From Sinobaca qinghaiensis (GTDB lineage Bacteria > Bacillota > Bacilli > Bacillales > Marinococcaceae): 64,000 nucleotides of DNA. Both the position numbers and the translations under genes were made by a program. The notes beneath the pieces were generated by a model, which ran no database searches, was not told the origin of the DNA, and saw only the letters and a list, made by a program, of their open reading frames with translations. This document shows, piece after piece, positions 24,209 through 32,658 of this stretch (the first letter of the stretch is position 1; each line of letters opens with the position of its first letter). The stretch spans positions 1 to 64,000 of the forward strand of contig NZ_RAPK01000009.1 of NCBI RefSeq assembly GCF_003610495.1, given 5' to 3'.

Positions 24209-25246
24209 ATGGATACAAATGAACACCTCAATGAAACGAAAGAAAAAAATACAACGAAAGAAGCGGAACAGTTTATACAGCGGTTCCGCGAATCGAAAGA
24301 TACAGATGCCCTGCTGACTTCTCTCGGCGGCCTGGGCCAGTCCGAACAGAAAAATGCCGGGGATTCGCTTGACTCTTTAAAAAGGCCTGTAAAAGAAATG
24401 ATGAACCAGGAAGGAAACGACCTTCCGGACAGGCTGTATGAACTTAAAAGTATGGTCAGCGAACTGGAACCTGAATACCTTAAGGAAACAAAACTGCAGA
24501 AAACCTGGAACAAACTGCTCCGGCGGAATCCGGTAGAACAATATTCCAAAAAATACGAAACCGTGGAAGCACAGGTGGAAAATATTGTGGAAGCCCTCCT
24601 TATCGGCCGGGATAAGCTGCAGGAAGATAACCTGATGCTCGATCAGCTTAAAATAACAGCCCGGGAGCGGATTGAAGATCTGGAAAAACAAATTGAGACC
24701 GGACGGCAGCTTAATGACATGCTTGAACAGGAAATGACGACAGAAGAATGGAAAGACAATCCGGCTGAACTTCAAAAAGGCCAGGTTAAGGTTATCTCCC
24801 GCGTGAAAAACATGAGCCAGGCTGTGATGGTTCTTCAACAATCGCTGGCAAGTGTCGATCTTATTAAAGAAAACAATGAAAAACTTGAAGAAGCCGTATT
24901 TAATGCTATCACGATGACCAAAAATATTATTACGGTAACCGCTTCGATACAACTGGCGCTTGGCAACCAGCGAAACGTCATAAACGCTGTAAACAGCGTC
25001 AATGAGGCGACGGAAAATATGATACTGACTAACGCACAGATGCTGAAAACCAATACGGAAGATACACTTCGTACGCTTGAAGAACCTGCAGTAGCAATGG
25101 AAACCTTCAAAAAAGCATACGCAGATGTACAAACAGCTATTGAGTTGACCGAACAATCCAACGAGCGCATTGTCCATTCCGGAAAACAATTTATTTCCGA
25201 ACTGGATGAATTAAATAAACAGATGAAAACAAAGCTGCTCGATTAA
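24209..25246 (+). CDS. telA: TelA/YaaN-family toxic-anion resistance protein
   Basis: TelA-family proteins are linked to tellurite and other toxic-anion or envelope-stress resistance, by an unknown mechanism. The 345-residue product is almost wholly helical and charged, with the family features LGQSEQKNAGDSLDSLKRPV early, long coiled coils in the middle and an ANSVNEATENMILTN-like run (NAVNSVNEATENMILTNAQM) toward the end. There is no signal or membrane segment. ATG 24209-24211 follows AAAGGAGGA. The next gene begins 23 bases later on the same strand and is likely a partner, as xpaC is for yaaN in B. subtilis. Confidence 0.88.
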   Translation: MDTNEHLNETKEKNTTKEAEQFIQRFRESKDTDALLTSLGGLGQSEQKNAGDSLDSLKRPVKEMMNQEGNDLPDRLYELKSMVSELEPEYLKETKLQKTWNKLLRRNPVEQYSKKYETVEAQVENIVEALLIGRDKLQEDNLMLDQLKITARERIEDLEKQIETGRQLNDMLEQEMTTEEWKDNPAELQKGQVKVISRVKNMSQAVMVLQQSLASVDLIKENNEKLEEAVFNAITMTKNIITVTASIQLALGNQRNVINAVNSVNEATENMILTNAQMLKTNTEDTLRTLEEPAVAMETFKKAYADVQTAIELTEQSNERIVHSGKQFISELDELNKQMKTKLLD

Positions 25247-25269
25247 GTGAAAGCAAAGAGGTGGTAGAC

Positions 25270-26184
25270 ATGGCGAAGAATTGGATGGCCCATCCGTGGG
25301 TGGACCGTTTTATTCCAGACCACCGTCGGCAGGTAGAAGACCAGATATTTTCTGATGCGCACGGTCTGGTAATGATTCAGGATATAGAAGCTGCACTGGA
25401 CCGGCTGATCGAGTTTGGAAAACAGGTAAAAACAACCCAGACCTTTAAAAAATCCGGAAAGACATTTTACTTCAGACTCCGTGTTAATCAGAAACGGATG
25501 CGGCTGCTGAGCTATGAAACGTATAAATCGGAAGCTGCCATTAAAAAGCGCGTCACGATTGAATATGTCCGAAAAGCATATAACCCCGGCTCCAAACAGA
25601 ATCGTTTTAAAGAGGCCTATATTCAATACCGGAAAAACGGGGAAACGTATTTACGAAGCATCCGAAAGTCCCGTTTTTTTCAAGGCGTATTTTATAAGCT
25701 CGAGCAGCTCGATGACCAGCTGCTCGGCCGCCTGCCTGCACTGGAGCCGGCAGCTTCTTCAACGCTGACTACAGAAGACAAACATTTTGTCGACTCCTCC
25801 GAGGAGCCGTTTCAATTTATTTATAAAACGGAAAGCCATATAAAGCTGGCACGCTCCGGTTTATCACGCGCATCGGAACGCTGCCTTATGGAAATTGTTC
25901 AGGAGGCCAGGGAGATTACGCAGCATTATGACCTTCTCGACCTCGAGGAGAGATATACTGTCAAACGCATGCTTCAAAAAGACATTCCCTCCCTGCTCGA
26001 AGCCTACCGCCTCCTTTCGCCTGACAATCAGCTCATACGCCAGGAAGAGCTCACGTCTACTTTACGGCAGATGCGCTCCACTCTCGAAGGCCTGCACCGA
26101 AAAGTAGATGCATTAAAGGCAGAGCGCGTTGATTATTTGTTCAAGCTTCATGAAAAAAGATACCCGCCCAAAGACCAGCGGTAG
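25270..26184 (+). CDS. TelA-partner protein, possibly XpaC-like
   Basis: A 304-residue soluble, very basic protein encoded right after telA. The second half (KLARSGLSRASERCLMEIVQ, then YTVKRMLQKDIPSLLEAYRL) resembles the helical C-terminal part of the XpaC family (named for hydrolysis of bromochloroindolyl phosphate). The N-terminal half (about residues 1-130, with YFRLRVNQKRMRLLSYETY) is not familiar, and XpaC proteins are shorter and membrane-anchored whereas this one is not. Family assignment is weak and rests partly on the xpaC-telA pairing known elsewhere. ATG 25270-25272 follows AAAGAGGTGG. Confidence 0.5.
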   Translation: MAKNWMAHPWVDRFIPDHRRQVEDQIFSDAHGLVMIQDIEAALDRLIEFGKQVKTTQTFKKSGKTFYFRLRVNQKRMRLLSYETYKSEAAIKKRVTIEYVRKAYNPGSKQNRFKEAYIQYRKNGETYLRSIRKSRFFQGVFYKLEQLDDQLLGRLPALEPAASSTLTTEDKHFVDSSEEPFQFIYKTESHIKLARSGLSRASERCLMEIVQEAREITQHYDLLDLEERYTVKRMLQKDIPSLLEAYRLLSPDNQLIRQEELTSTLRQMRSTLEGLHRKVDALKAERVDYLFKLHEKRYPPKDQR

Positions 26185-26204
26185 CCTGCCGCCGCTTTTT
26201 GGTT
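26177..26204 (+). terminator. Possible terminator after the telA operon
   Basis: AGCGG (26177-26181) can pair with CCGCT (26192-26196), followed by TTTTT and a T-rich stretch. The stem is short and begins inside the last codons of the gene. Confidence 0.4.
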
Positions 26205-26241
26205 TTATTTTTTGTAAGCCTTTACATAAAGGAGTGGTGTT

Positions 26242-27198
26242 ATGAACCAGTCAGAGAAAATAATGAAATTAGACGATGAGTTGTGGATATCCGATGGAAT
26301 GGATTTATCGGTACCTGGACGTACCGGCACTTACATTTTAACCGGCGGAACACTCGCAGTAATTGAAACAGGCCCCAGTCCTTCTATTCCCCGCTTAAAA
26401 GAAAACCTGCAGAAAATCGGCTTTTCGATTAAAGACATCCGGTATATAATTGTGACACATATTCATCTTGACCATGCGGGGGGAGCAGGCCTGCTTATTC
26501 AGGAATGCCCGGATGCCGAACTGATCGTACATCCTAAAGGAGCCCGCCATTTAGCAGACCCTTCCAAGCTTATTAAAGGAGCCAAAGCGGTATATGGCGA
26601 CGATTTTGATGAGCTGTTTAATCCAGTGCTCCCTGTACCGGAAGCACGCATTTTGTCTGCAGCAGATGGAGAGACGCTCTCTCTTGCGGCCGGTAGAACG
26701 CTGACGTTCTACCATACACCGGGACATGCTGATCACCATATTAGTATTCATGACAGCTTGACTAATGGGGTCTTTACAGGGGATACAGCAGGTATCCAAT
26801 ATGTAGACGCGCTACAGTACGACAGGCAGATTTTTCTTCCGTCTACTTCGCCGAACCAGTTCAGACCGGAGCAGATGCTTGCCTCCCTCGATCACCTAAC
26901 TGCTATGAAGCCTGCTGCTATTTATTTTGGCCATTTCGGTAAAACGGAGGATCTAGAAGAAGTCAGCAGTCAGATTCGTTATTGGCTTCCTGTTTTTGTG
27001 CAGACAGCAGAAGAATCGGCCGGTAAAGAAAATGAGCTGGAACACCTCCGGGCAGAATTGTATAAAGACATTCTTGGTTTTTACAAACTTCCCCCTCTGC
27101 CTGACGGGGATCCATTCAAATACCTTTTGCAGCTGGATTTGTATGTCTGCGCAATGGGTCTTCTTGATTACGTTAAAAAGAAGCAGCAGAATAACTAA
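26242..27198 (+). CDS. Metallo-beta-lactamase-fold hydrolase
   Basis: Zinc-dependent hydrolase of the MBL superfamily. The metal-binding motif THIHLDHAGG (about residue 72), the later HTPGHADHH, GDTAGIQY and YFGHFGKTED are all present in the usual order. Length 318 with an extra helical C-terminal region of about 80 residues. Subgroups include glyoxalase II and lactonases; the substrate cannot be set from sequence. ATG follows AAAGGAGTGG. It may form an operon with the following gene, 88 bases downstream, or stand alone after a possible terminator. Confidence 0.85.
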   Translation: MNQSEKIMKLDDELWISDGMDLSVPGRTGTYILTGGTLAVIETGPSPSIPRLKENLQKIGFSIKDIRYIIVTHIHLDHAGGAGLLIQECPDAELIVHPKGARHLADPSKLIKGAKAVYGDDFDELFNPVLPVPEARILSAADGETLSLAAGRTLTFYHTPGHADHHISIHDSLTNGVFTGDTAGIQYVDALQYDRQIFLPSTSPNQFRPEQMLASLDHLTAMKPAAIYFGHFGKTEDLEEVSSQIRYWLPVFVQTAEESAGKENELEHLRAELYKDILGFYKLPPLPDGDPFKYLLQLDLYVCAMGLLDYVKKKQQNN

Positions 27199-27286
27199 TT
27201 CTTGCGAAAAGGAACAGGAATTGCTTATAATGAATACATTTCCACGAACGATAAATAGTTATATATATGCAATTGGAGGTTTTTTT

Positions 27287-28279
27287 GTGAATCGAGCAGA
27301 TGCAAAGCAACAGCAGGGCCGGACCGTTTTGATCGACCTTGGAAATGAAGGAACATTTTTTGCTACATTACATTCGATAATTACACCGCCTCAACAGGTG
27401 TGGAATGGCGAAGTAACAGTGACCGGCATATTTACGCTGCCTGTCTTCTCCAAAATTGATACTCTGCTGGACAAGCCTGGTAAAACAATGCATGTCAGTG
27501 GACAGAAAATTCTGCCCGTGTCTCCGGACCGGCAGCAGGTTTCATTTTCGGTTACATTATCGGAAGCGATTGAAGATAAAAAAGCTCAGATTACAGAGCG
27601 CAGCAGGCAGAACTCCCTGGAAATGAAGCAGTATAATGATATTCTCCGTCAGCTGTCACCGAAGGATACAGCATTGCACCCTCCTTTGGATGATGTGCAC
27701 TACATTTATTACAAAATCGAAAAATCCAAAGACGTTATTTATTTAACCGAGCCTAAAATGGGAGATGTGCTGGAACTGGCTAACTGTCCATTTCAACTGG
27801 AAGCAGCCGATCCCAGGCAGGGCTGGGTAAACGTTACGCATGTTAAAGGGTTCCGCTTTGCCGATGAGTCCGGTGATATTCTTACTCTGCGTAACCACGA
27901 CTGGGTCCGCATTCATCCCGAACAGTTTGAGCCTTATACGATTTTATTAAATGAACTGGATAAAACGTCCCGTCAGGGATTAAAGCAGGCTCTTATGCAC
28001 TTCTCTTTGACAGACAGCGATCTGCTTGAGTGCCATAACCGCCTTTTATATGAGCTGCTGCAGAGCAGCCCGGAAACTACGCTGAAAGGCGTTAACTTTC
28101 TTTCCTATCAGCGGAACGGGTTGACGGTAATGATTCAGCATCATTATGTGCGGCACATTCATAACAAAGAAACCGACTATGTATATGATCGATTTGAATG
28201 TACCGCGGATAATGGAGAGCGCAAAATATATGTGTATACCAATAACGCCTACACAAAAAATGAAAAAACAGATCAATAA
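27287..28279 (+). CDS. Uncharacterised Bacillaceae protein (possibly DUF2777)
   Basis: A 330-residue soluble protein without signal or membrane segments. The N-terminal part looks like a small beta-domain (GRTVLIDLGNEGTFFATL, later VTGIFTLPVFSKID), followed by a helical middle and a C-terminal part rich in aromatic residues (HNKETDYVYDRFECT). I believe this pattern is that of DUF2777, but cannot confirm it. GTG 27287-27289 is chosen because GGAGG sits seven bases upstream; a much longer in-frame reading would run through the preceding gene and is rejected. It ends at a two-way terminator. Confidence 0.65.
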   Translation: MNRADAKQQQGRTVLIDLGNEGTFFATLHSIITPPQQVWNGEVTVTGIFTLPVFSKIDTLLDKPGKTMHVSGQKILPVSPDRQQVSFSVTLSEAIEDKKAQITERSRQNSLEMKQYNDILRQLSPKDTALHPPLDDVHYIYYKIEKSKDVIYLTEPKMGDVLELANCPFQLEAADPRQGWVNVTHVKGFRFADESGDILTLRNHDWVRIHPEQFEPYTILLNELDKTSRQGLKQALMHFSLTDSDLLECHNRLLYELLQSSPETTLKGVNFLSYQRNGLTVMIQHHYVRHIHNKETDYVYDRFECTADNGERKIYVYTNNAYTKNEKTDQ

Positions 28280-28290
28280 TTCATTCAAAA

Positions 28291-28327
28291 AAAGAGGTGC
28301 CGGCAGCTAGTCTGCGGGCACCTCTTT
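28291..28327. terminator. Two-way terminator
   Basis: AAAGAGGTGCC (28291-28301) pairs with GGCACCTCTTT (28317-28327); T runs exist on both strands. It separates converging genes and overlaps the last codons of ydbT. Confidence 0.88.
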
Positions 28328-29785
28328 TTGTTCTGCGGGTTCTGAAAACCACTGGAGAAGATCTTTTCCTTTTTCAGTATCCAGATCGCGGAGGCTGAAC
28401 TCCCTTCCGCCGCTTGACGACAAAATGTCGACCGTAATAGAACATAACTGATTTCTTTCCTGTAAATAATGATACTGCTTTGTGTAGGACTGTATTGCCG
28501 TTTTCGGAAGAACAGCATGCTGCTTGCTGATAAGCCGGTTCTGCAGAACAAGCTTATTGTGATCTTCAGCCAATCCGGCGGAGCGGTACTGTGTCCAGCC
28601 GAGCCAGGTCAGCAGCAGCGGCAGAACAAATAACATGCTTCCATACGGCACCCAGATAGCTGCAGCCACTGCCAGCAGCCATCCCATCCAGGAGGCCCGG
28701 AATATATAGCGCCTTGCTGCACGCTTTGGCACGCGCGCGAGACCCGGCTCCATCTGCAGATCCGGACGGATGTGATGTATGATTTCTTCTGCCATAGTTT
28801 TTGAACCAAGCGGCAGCAGGACGGTGGAAAACGATTCTTTTTCTGAGCCGCCACCCGCACTGTCGATGTAAATTCTCCAAAAACCGAGCATCTGCTGAAG
28901 CGGATTGCACGTGTAGCGGACGCTTGTAATCCGTTCAGGCCGAAGCGTAAGCTGCTTTTTTTCCAACAGGCCCCGCTTGATAATCATTTCTTTATTAATC
29001 AGCTTGATCTCAAACTGCCCGTACTGAAGCATCGTAACCACTGTAGAGCCGACCCATGCGATAATCGCAATTAAAAAGAAAAACAATACGAGAAACCAAA
29101 GGCTTAAATCCAGAATATATCCTACAGTGCTTTCATAAAAAGATTCCGGGATGAATTGATCAAACTGCGAAAATATAGCGGCTGCAGCGGAAAAGAACAG
29201 GCCCACCTTTCCCGAAGTGATCCCTGCGTAAAAAATATAGCGGGCCGGTATTTTTTTTTGATACGTAACTTCCTCCCGCGTCTTTTCAACTGCAGTATCC
29301 TCATCTACTGCATCGGTTTCTTCCAGGGATACAGATTCAGCTGCTCCGTAAAGAAGAGACTCACGGATTTCTTCTGCATCATCTTTTGACAGCGCAATGA
29401 TGCTTACTTCCGGAACCATGCCGCCTCCGGCTGTTTCTATTTTAATTTTTACGAGGCCGAACGTTCTTTGGATAATGCCGGCCGAAATATCGACAGACTG
29501 CACTTTTTTCCGCTGTATGTACCGTCTTTTTTTTACAAATATACCTTGTTTAATACGAAGCTCCTGCTCTTCCAGCCGGAACCGGAAAAACAGCCAGGAA
29601 AACAAACTATGCAGAAATAAAACAAGCAGCAGAGCAGGAAATATCCACTCCTGGCCGAATAAAGTGCCTGTTCCGCCTGCAAAAAAGGTTAAAAGCAGCG
29701 GGAAAATAAAGTCTTTTATACGAGATACGAAGAGAACTACTACCGCCGCGCCGTGCATCCGTTTCCAGCTATTCGTCATCCGCAT
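28307..29785 (-). CDS. ydbT: YdbT, membrane protein with PH-like domains
   Basis: Polytopic membrane protein of about 492 residues with three bacterial PH-like (YdbS/YdbT-type) regions separated by pairs of membrane helices. The PH repeats show the shared pattern of RIKQGIFVKKRRYIQRKKVQ, then IKRGLLEKKQLTLRPERITS, then LVLQNRLISKQHAVLPKTAI. With YdbS it gives resistance to certain antimicrobial peptides in B. subtilis. ATG 29783-29785 lies inside the end of ydbS (17-base overlap), so translation is coupled. It is last of a four-gene operon ending in a two-way terminator. Confidence 0.88.
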   Translation of the reverse strand: MRMTNSWKRMHGAAVVVLFVSRIKDFIFPLLLTFFAGGTGTLFGQEWIFPALLLVLFLHSLFSWLFFRFRLEEQELRIKQGIFVKKRRYIQRKKVQSVDISAGIIQRTFGLVKIKIETAGGGMVPEVSIIALSKDDAEEIRESLLYGAAESVSLEETDAVDEDTAVEKTREEVTYQKKIPARYIFYAGITSGKVGLFFSAAAAIFSQFDQFIPESFYESTVGYILDLSLWFLVLFFFLIAIIAWVGSTVVTMLQYGQFEIKLINKEMIIKRGLLEKKQLTLRPERITSVRYTCNPLQQMLGFWRIYIDSAGGGSEKESFSTVLLPLGSKTMAEEIIHHIRPDLQMEPGLARVPKRAARRYIFRASWMGWLLAVAAAIWVPYGSMLFVLPLLLTWLGWTQYRSAGLAEDHNKLVLQNRLISKQHAVLPKTAIQSYTKQYHYLQERNQLCSITVDILSSSGGREFSLRDLDTEKGKDLLQWFSEPAEQKEVPAD

Positions 29786-30284
29786 CAGCTTCTTTCCTGC
29801 TGTATAAACTATCTTCCGCTTCTGCAAGTCTCGAAATGTGGTCTCTCAGATCCTGCCCCACTTCCTCGGCTAGTGCTGGAATTTCATGAATACCGGCAGC
29901 GGTGGAAATGGTAAGGGCCGAAAGTCCATATTTTTTATAGAGAGGCCCCTGAGCTGTATCTACATGCTGGATACGGGACATTGGAATAAGCGTATGCTTC
30001 GTAATTACTACGCCGCGCCTCAGCTCCACTTCTTTTTCATACACTTCATACCGCCAGCGTTTCCATGTCATGGCGGGAAAAAACCAGGCTTTCCAAATGG
30101 CAAAGACAGCGATTACAGGAAGAACAATGCTTACAATCCATACCGGCCAGTCCTGCCGGATGGTAAAAATAAGCAGAGCAGCCGGAAGCGCTAAATAAAC
30201 CAGCGCTTCGATTGCTCCTTTAATTCTCCATACTGATAATGCTTTTTTAGATATTTTCTGGGAAGGGAGAGGACGGGAAGTCAT
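29769..30284 (-). CDS. ydbS: YdbS, membrane protein with PH-like domain
   Basis: A 171-residue protein with two membrane helices near residues 28-65 (LVYLALPAALLIFTI and VSIVLPVIAVFAIWKAW) followed by one cytosolic PH-like domain (YEVYEKEVELRRGVVITKHT, then IPMSRIQHVDTAQGPLYKKY). Partner of YdbT. Its ATG overlaps the stop of the small upstream gene (ATGA at 30281-30284) and its end overlaps ydbT, so the three are translationally linked. The C-terminus is very acidic (AEADSLY region, then EADADDE). Confidence 0.9.
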   Translation of the reverse strand: MTSRPLPSQKISKKALSVWRIKGAIEALVYLALPAALLIFTIRQDWPVWIVSIVLPVIAVFAIWKAWFFPAMTWKRWRYEVYEKEVELRRGVVITKHTLIPMSRIQHVDTAQGPLYKKYGLSALTISTAAGIHEIPALAEEVGQDLRDHISRLAEAEDSLYSRKEADADDE

Positions 30285-30493
30285 TCGTCATCCTCTTCAA
30301 CATAAATGATCGTAACGCCTTCGTTTTCCAAAACGGCCAGCGTTTCCCTGTTTAGTTCTTCATCAGCAAGCAGACCGAGCGAACGAACCAGCTCCAGTTC
30401 ATCCAGGTGGCCTTTTTCAGCATCCTCTACCAGCTCCAGTGCTTCGCTGAGCTGCTTTTCTTTCAGCTTGTGTTTCACTTCGTCTTTAGTCAT
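30281..30493 (-). CDS. Small protein resembling sigma-70 region 1.1
   Basis: A 70-residue acidic protein. The order of features, KGHLDELELVRSLG, then an acidic helix, then LENEGVTIIYVEEDDE at the C-terminus, follows the layout of the N-terminal region 1.1 of SigA (compare KRGVLTYEEIAERM and LGEQGVELISENEE in B. subtilis SigA). Region 1.1 normally shields DNA-binding parts of the housekeeping sigma factor. Here it stands alone, with no further sigma domains. It is coupled to ydbS by an ATGA overlap and follows ypgR by 23 bases. Family assignment is by eye and needs a profile search. Confidence 0.6.
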   Translation of the reverse strand: MTKDEVKHKLKEKQLSEALELVEDAEKGHLDELELVRSLGLLADEELNRETLAVLENEGVTIIYVEEDDE

Positions 30494-30516
30494 TAAAATA
30501 ACCTCCCGCCCGTGTA

Positions 30517-31650
30517 TTATTTACCTTCTGACATCCGTTCTGTCATCTGTTTCCAAACAGATCCCTTTGCTTCTTCTCCGCCTTCAATACGCTCGAGTGC
30601 CATCTGCGCCTGAAGGGCCACTTCAAACTCCTGATCTTCTGCAGTTTTCCGAAGTGCAGGCACAGCGGAATGATCTCCTACTTCATAAAGAAACATAGCT
30701 GCGCGCCAGCGTACCAGTTTATTTTTGTCTTCGAGCGCTTCGATCATTGCCGGAATGCCGCCCGTGTCGCCTAAATCGGAAAAGCAGTCTCCAGCCGTAC
30801 GTCTTACGGTTACCGACTTGTCGTTTAATCCCATTGTCAGATACGGCAGAATAACTGGATCTTCAATCATTCCCAGATACATGACAGCAAGTCTTCTGAT
30901 AGATGATTTCTCATCACTGAGCGCTTTTTCCAGAACTGGAATATCTTCCTCTTTTGGATCCATCTGCTCAAGCAGCGCATACCGCTCTTTCCAATCCGGA
31001 ACATCCAGCATATCGAGCGTTACTTTTTTGAAACGCTGCGCGTACTGCTCACTATTTTCATCCTCGGATAACGCCATTTTCACGAGACGATCCAGCCGTT
31101 CCTGATTGTAGACAGCAGAAATTTCTTCCGCTACTTCTGCGCCGATAGCATCAAGGTCATTTCCATAACGGATGCCGTGCTCTTCCCATTTTCTTTGCAG
31201 CACAATGTTGTCGTCTTCTTTTTGAGCTTTAAAAGCAGCTTCCTGAAACCGTTCAGGGAGACCCTGACGCTTTTCCTCTTCGCCTGCCATAATTTTCAGC
31301 TGCATCGGAATTCCTTTAAACATCTGCTTTTGAATCATTACTTCACCAAATGCCTCGGTTCCTTCTTCTCCTCCATCGGCGGAAACTTCCATTTTTTCTC
31401 CGAATAAATTCCTAACCTGAGGAAGCAGCTCTTTCCAGTCAGCTTTCGGGTGCCGTTCAATGGCCATGAAATCGGCTACATGGTATACGCCTTTGATTCC
31501 TTCCACGGTAAAAATTTTCTGGATTGCCTCCGGGGCTTCATCTTTATTTTTTAACGTGAAGTTGTGGCTTTTGCCGGCCTCCAACGACTCATCGAGGGTC
31601 AACTTCATCGTATTAGGACTTGGTGTTGGTTCTATCGAAGTAATTCTCAT
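30517..31650 (-). CDS. ypgR: YpgR/CvfC, HEAT-repeat protein with Nfu N-terminal domain
   Basis: At 377 residues this matches YpgR, called conserved virulence factor C in staphylococci, of unknown biochemical role. The N-terminal 90 residues form an Nfu/NifU-N-type domain (ITSIEPTPSPNTMKLTLDES, then IKGVYHVADFMAIERHPKAD). The C-terminal half has HEAT-like repeats (SIRRLAVMYLGMIED, TVRRTAGDCFSDLGD, VRWRAAMFLYEVGD), which usually serve as protein-binding surfaces. No iron-sulfur cysteine pair is present. ATG follows AGGCAGGAT. It leads the operon with the sigma-1.1-like gene and ydbST. Confidence 0.88.
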   Translation of the reverse strand: MRITSIEPTPSPNTMKLTLDESLEAGKSHNFTLKNKDEAPEAIQKIFTVEGIKGVYHVADFMAIERHPKADWKELLPQVRNLFGEKMEVSADGGEEGTEAFGEVMIQKQMFKGIPMQLKIMAGEEEKRQGLPERFQEAAFKAQKEDDNIVLQRKWEEHGIRYGNDLDAIGAEVAEEISAVYNQERLDRLVKMALSEDENSEQYAQRFKKVTLDMLDVPDWKERYALLEQMDPKEEDIPVLEKALSDEKSSIRRLAVMYLGMIEDPVILPYLTMGLNDKSVTVRRTAGDCFSDLGDTGGIPAMIEALEDKNKLVRWRAAMFLYEVGDHSAVPALRKTAEDQEFEVALQAQMALERIEGGEEAKGSVWKQMTERMSEGK

Positions 31651-31767
31651 TTTATCATCCTGCCTTTCCTGTCTTATCGGGTTTTATTTCTTTTAAATTG
31701 TAACATACCCTCGTTTCGCTCAGCCAATTTACACGATTCGCTTTCAAAGGAATATCCAGGTCTGCAT

Positions 31768-31792
31768 GTATGAAAAAGCCGGGATAGGGTAT
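31768..31792 (+). promoter_or_regulatory. Possible SigB-type promoter for the phosphoesterase gene
   Basis: GTATGA (31768-31773), 13 bases, GGGTAT (31787-31792) resembles the general-stress sigma-B pattern. The overlapping TATACT (31790-31795) could equally be a sigma-A -10 box without a good -35. Confidence 0.3.
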
Positions 31793-31851
31793 ACTAGTAA
31801 GGAAATCAGCTGTAAAGCTGTTAGAGGCAGAAGTTCAAGGAGGTCATTATT

Positions 31852-32580
31852 ATGAAGATAGCAGTTTTATCAGATGTTCACGGAAATGCAAGAGCACTAA
31901 AATCGGTACTCCGGGTACTCGCAGAACAAAAAATTGACAAGATGTATATTATCGGGGATTTAAGCTTTAGAGGGCCTGAACCTAAGAACGCCCTTGAAAC
32001 CATACGATCTACTCCTGCCAAAGTATTAAAAGGCAACGCGGACGAATGGATTACCAGAGGAATCAAAAAAGGAGAAGTGCCGGACAAAGCGCTCGGCCTG
32101 ATGAACCAGGAAAGAGATTGGGCGCTTGAACGCCTCACGGAAGAAGATCTGGCTTACCTGGAAAAGCTTCCTACCTATTTTCTCGACGAGTTGGAAGACG
32201 GCATTGTCATGCACGCTTTCCATGCAGTTCCATCGAGTCTCTTCGAGGTAGTGCCCGCAGATGCGGATGACGAAGAAATGCTGGAGAAGCTTGCTTCGGC
32301 TGAAGAGGCCGACATATACATTTACGGCCATATTCACACACCTTTTGTCCGTAAAATAGGTGCTAAAACCATTATCAATACAGGCAGCATCGGCCTGCCG
32401 TTTGACGAGGACCCCCGCCCTTCATTTGCACTTATCCGCATAGAAAACGGCCAGGTAGACGCTACTATCGAACGGGTTGAATACGACAAAACCTGGGTGA
32501 TGGAACAGTATGACGCCGGAGATTATCCGAACAAAGATCAGATGAAAAATATTATAAAAACGGGAAAGAAGCCTAAATAA
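31852..32580 (+). CDS. Calcineurin-like metallophosphoesterase
   Basis: Dinuclear metal phosphoesterase of the YfcE/MJ0936-like class, 242 residues. The metal-binding motifs are present in order: SDVHGNA near the N-terminus, GDLSFRGPEP, LKGNADEW (the GN[HD] motif), HAFHAV and YGHIHTPF with the closing NTGSIGLP. The substrate is unknown; relatives act on phosphodiesters. ATG follows AAGGAGG. It is monocistronic, divergent from ypgR and ends at a two-way terminator. Confidence 0.9.
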   Translation: MKIAVLSDVHGNARALKSVLRVLAEQKIDKMYIIGDLSFRGPEPKNALETIRSTPAKVLKGNADEWITRGIKKGEVPDKALGLMNQERDWALERLTEEDLAYLEKLPTYFLDELEDGIVMHAFHAVPSSLFEVVPADADDEEMLEKLASAEEADIYIYGHIHTPFVRKIGAKTIINTGSIGLPFDEDPRPSFALIRIENGQVDATIERVEYDKTWVMEQYDAGDYPNKDQMKNIIKTGKKPK

Positions 32581-32617
32581 CTTATACTTGGCGGGAGATG
32601 TTTTCTGCTGGTATCAA

Positions 32618-32648
32618 AAAAGACCCCCACCAATGGTGGGGGTCTTTT
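32618..32648. terminator. Two-way terminator
   Basis: AAAAGACCCCCACC (32618-32631) and GGTGGGGGTCTTTT (32635-32648) are exact inverses with a three-base loop and T runs on both sides, between converging genes. Confidence 0.93.
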
Positions 32649-32658
32649 CAGTCTGTTT

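Noticed and set aside
24013-24549. 178-codon minus-strand frame across the telA start
   Set aside because: Overlaps the telA coding region and its promoter; serine/phenylalanine-rich composition typical of an antisense frame.
24377-25189. 270-codon minus-strand frame opposite telA
   Set aside because: Phe/His-rich shadow of the charged coiled-coil gene on the plus strand.
26996-27286. N-terminal extension of the gene at 27287-28279 into the MBL gene
   Set aside because: Cysteine-rich out-of-frame sequence within a certain gene; the GTG at 27287 has an ideal GGAGG site.
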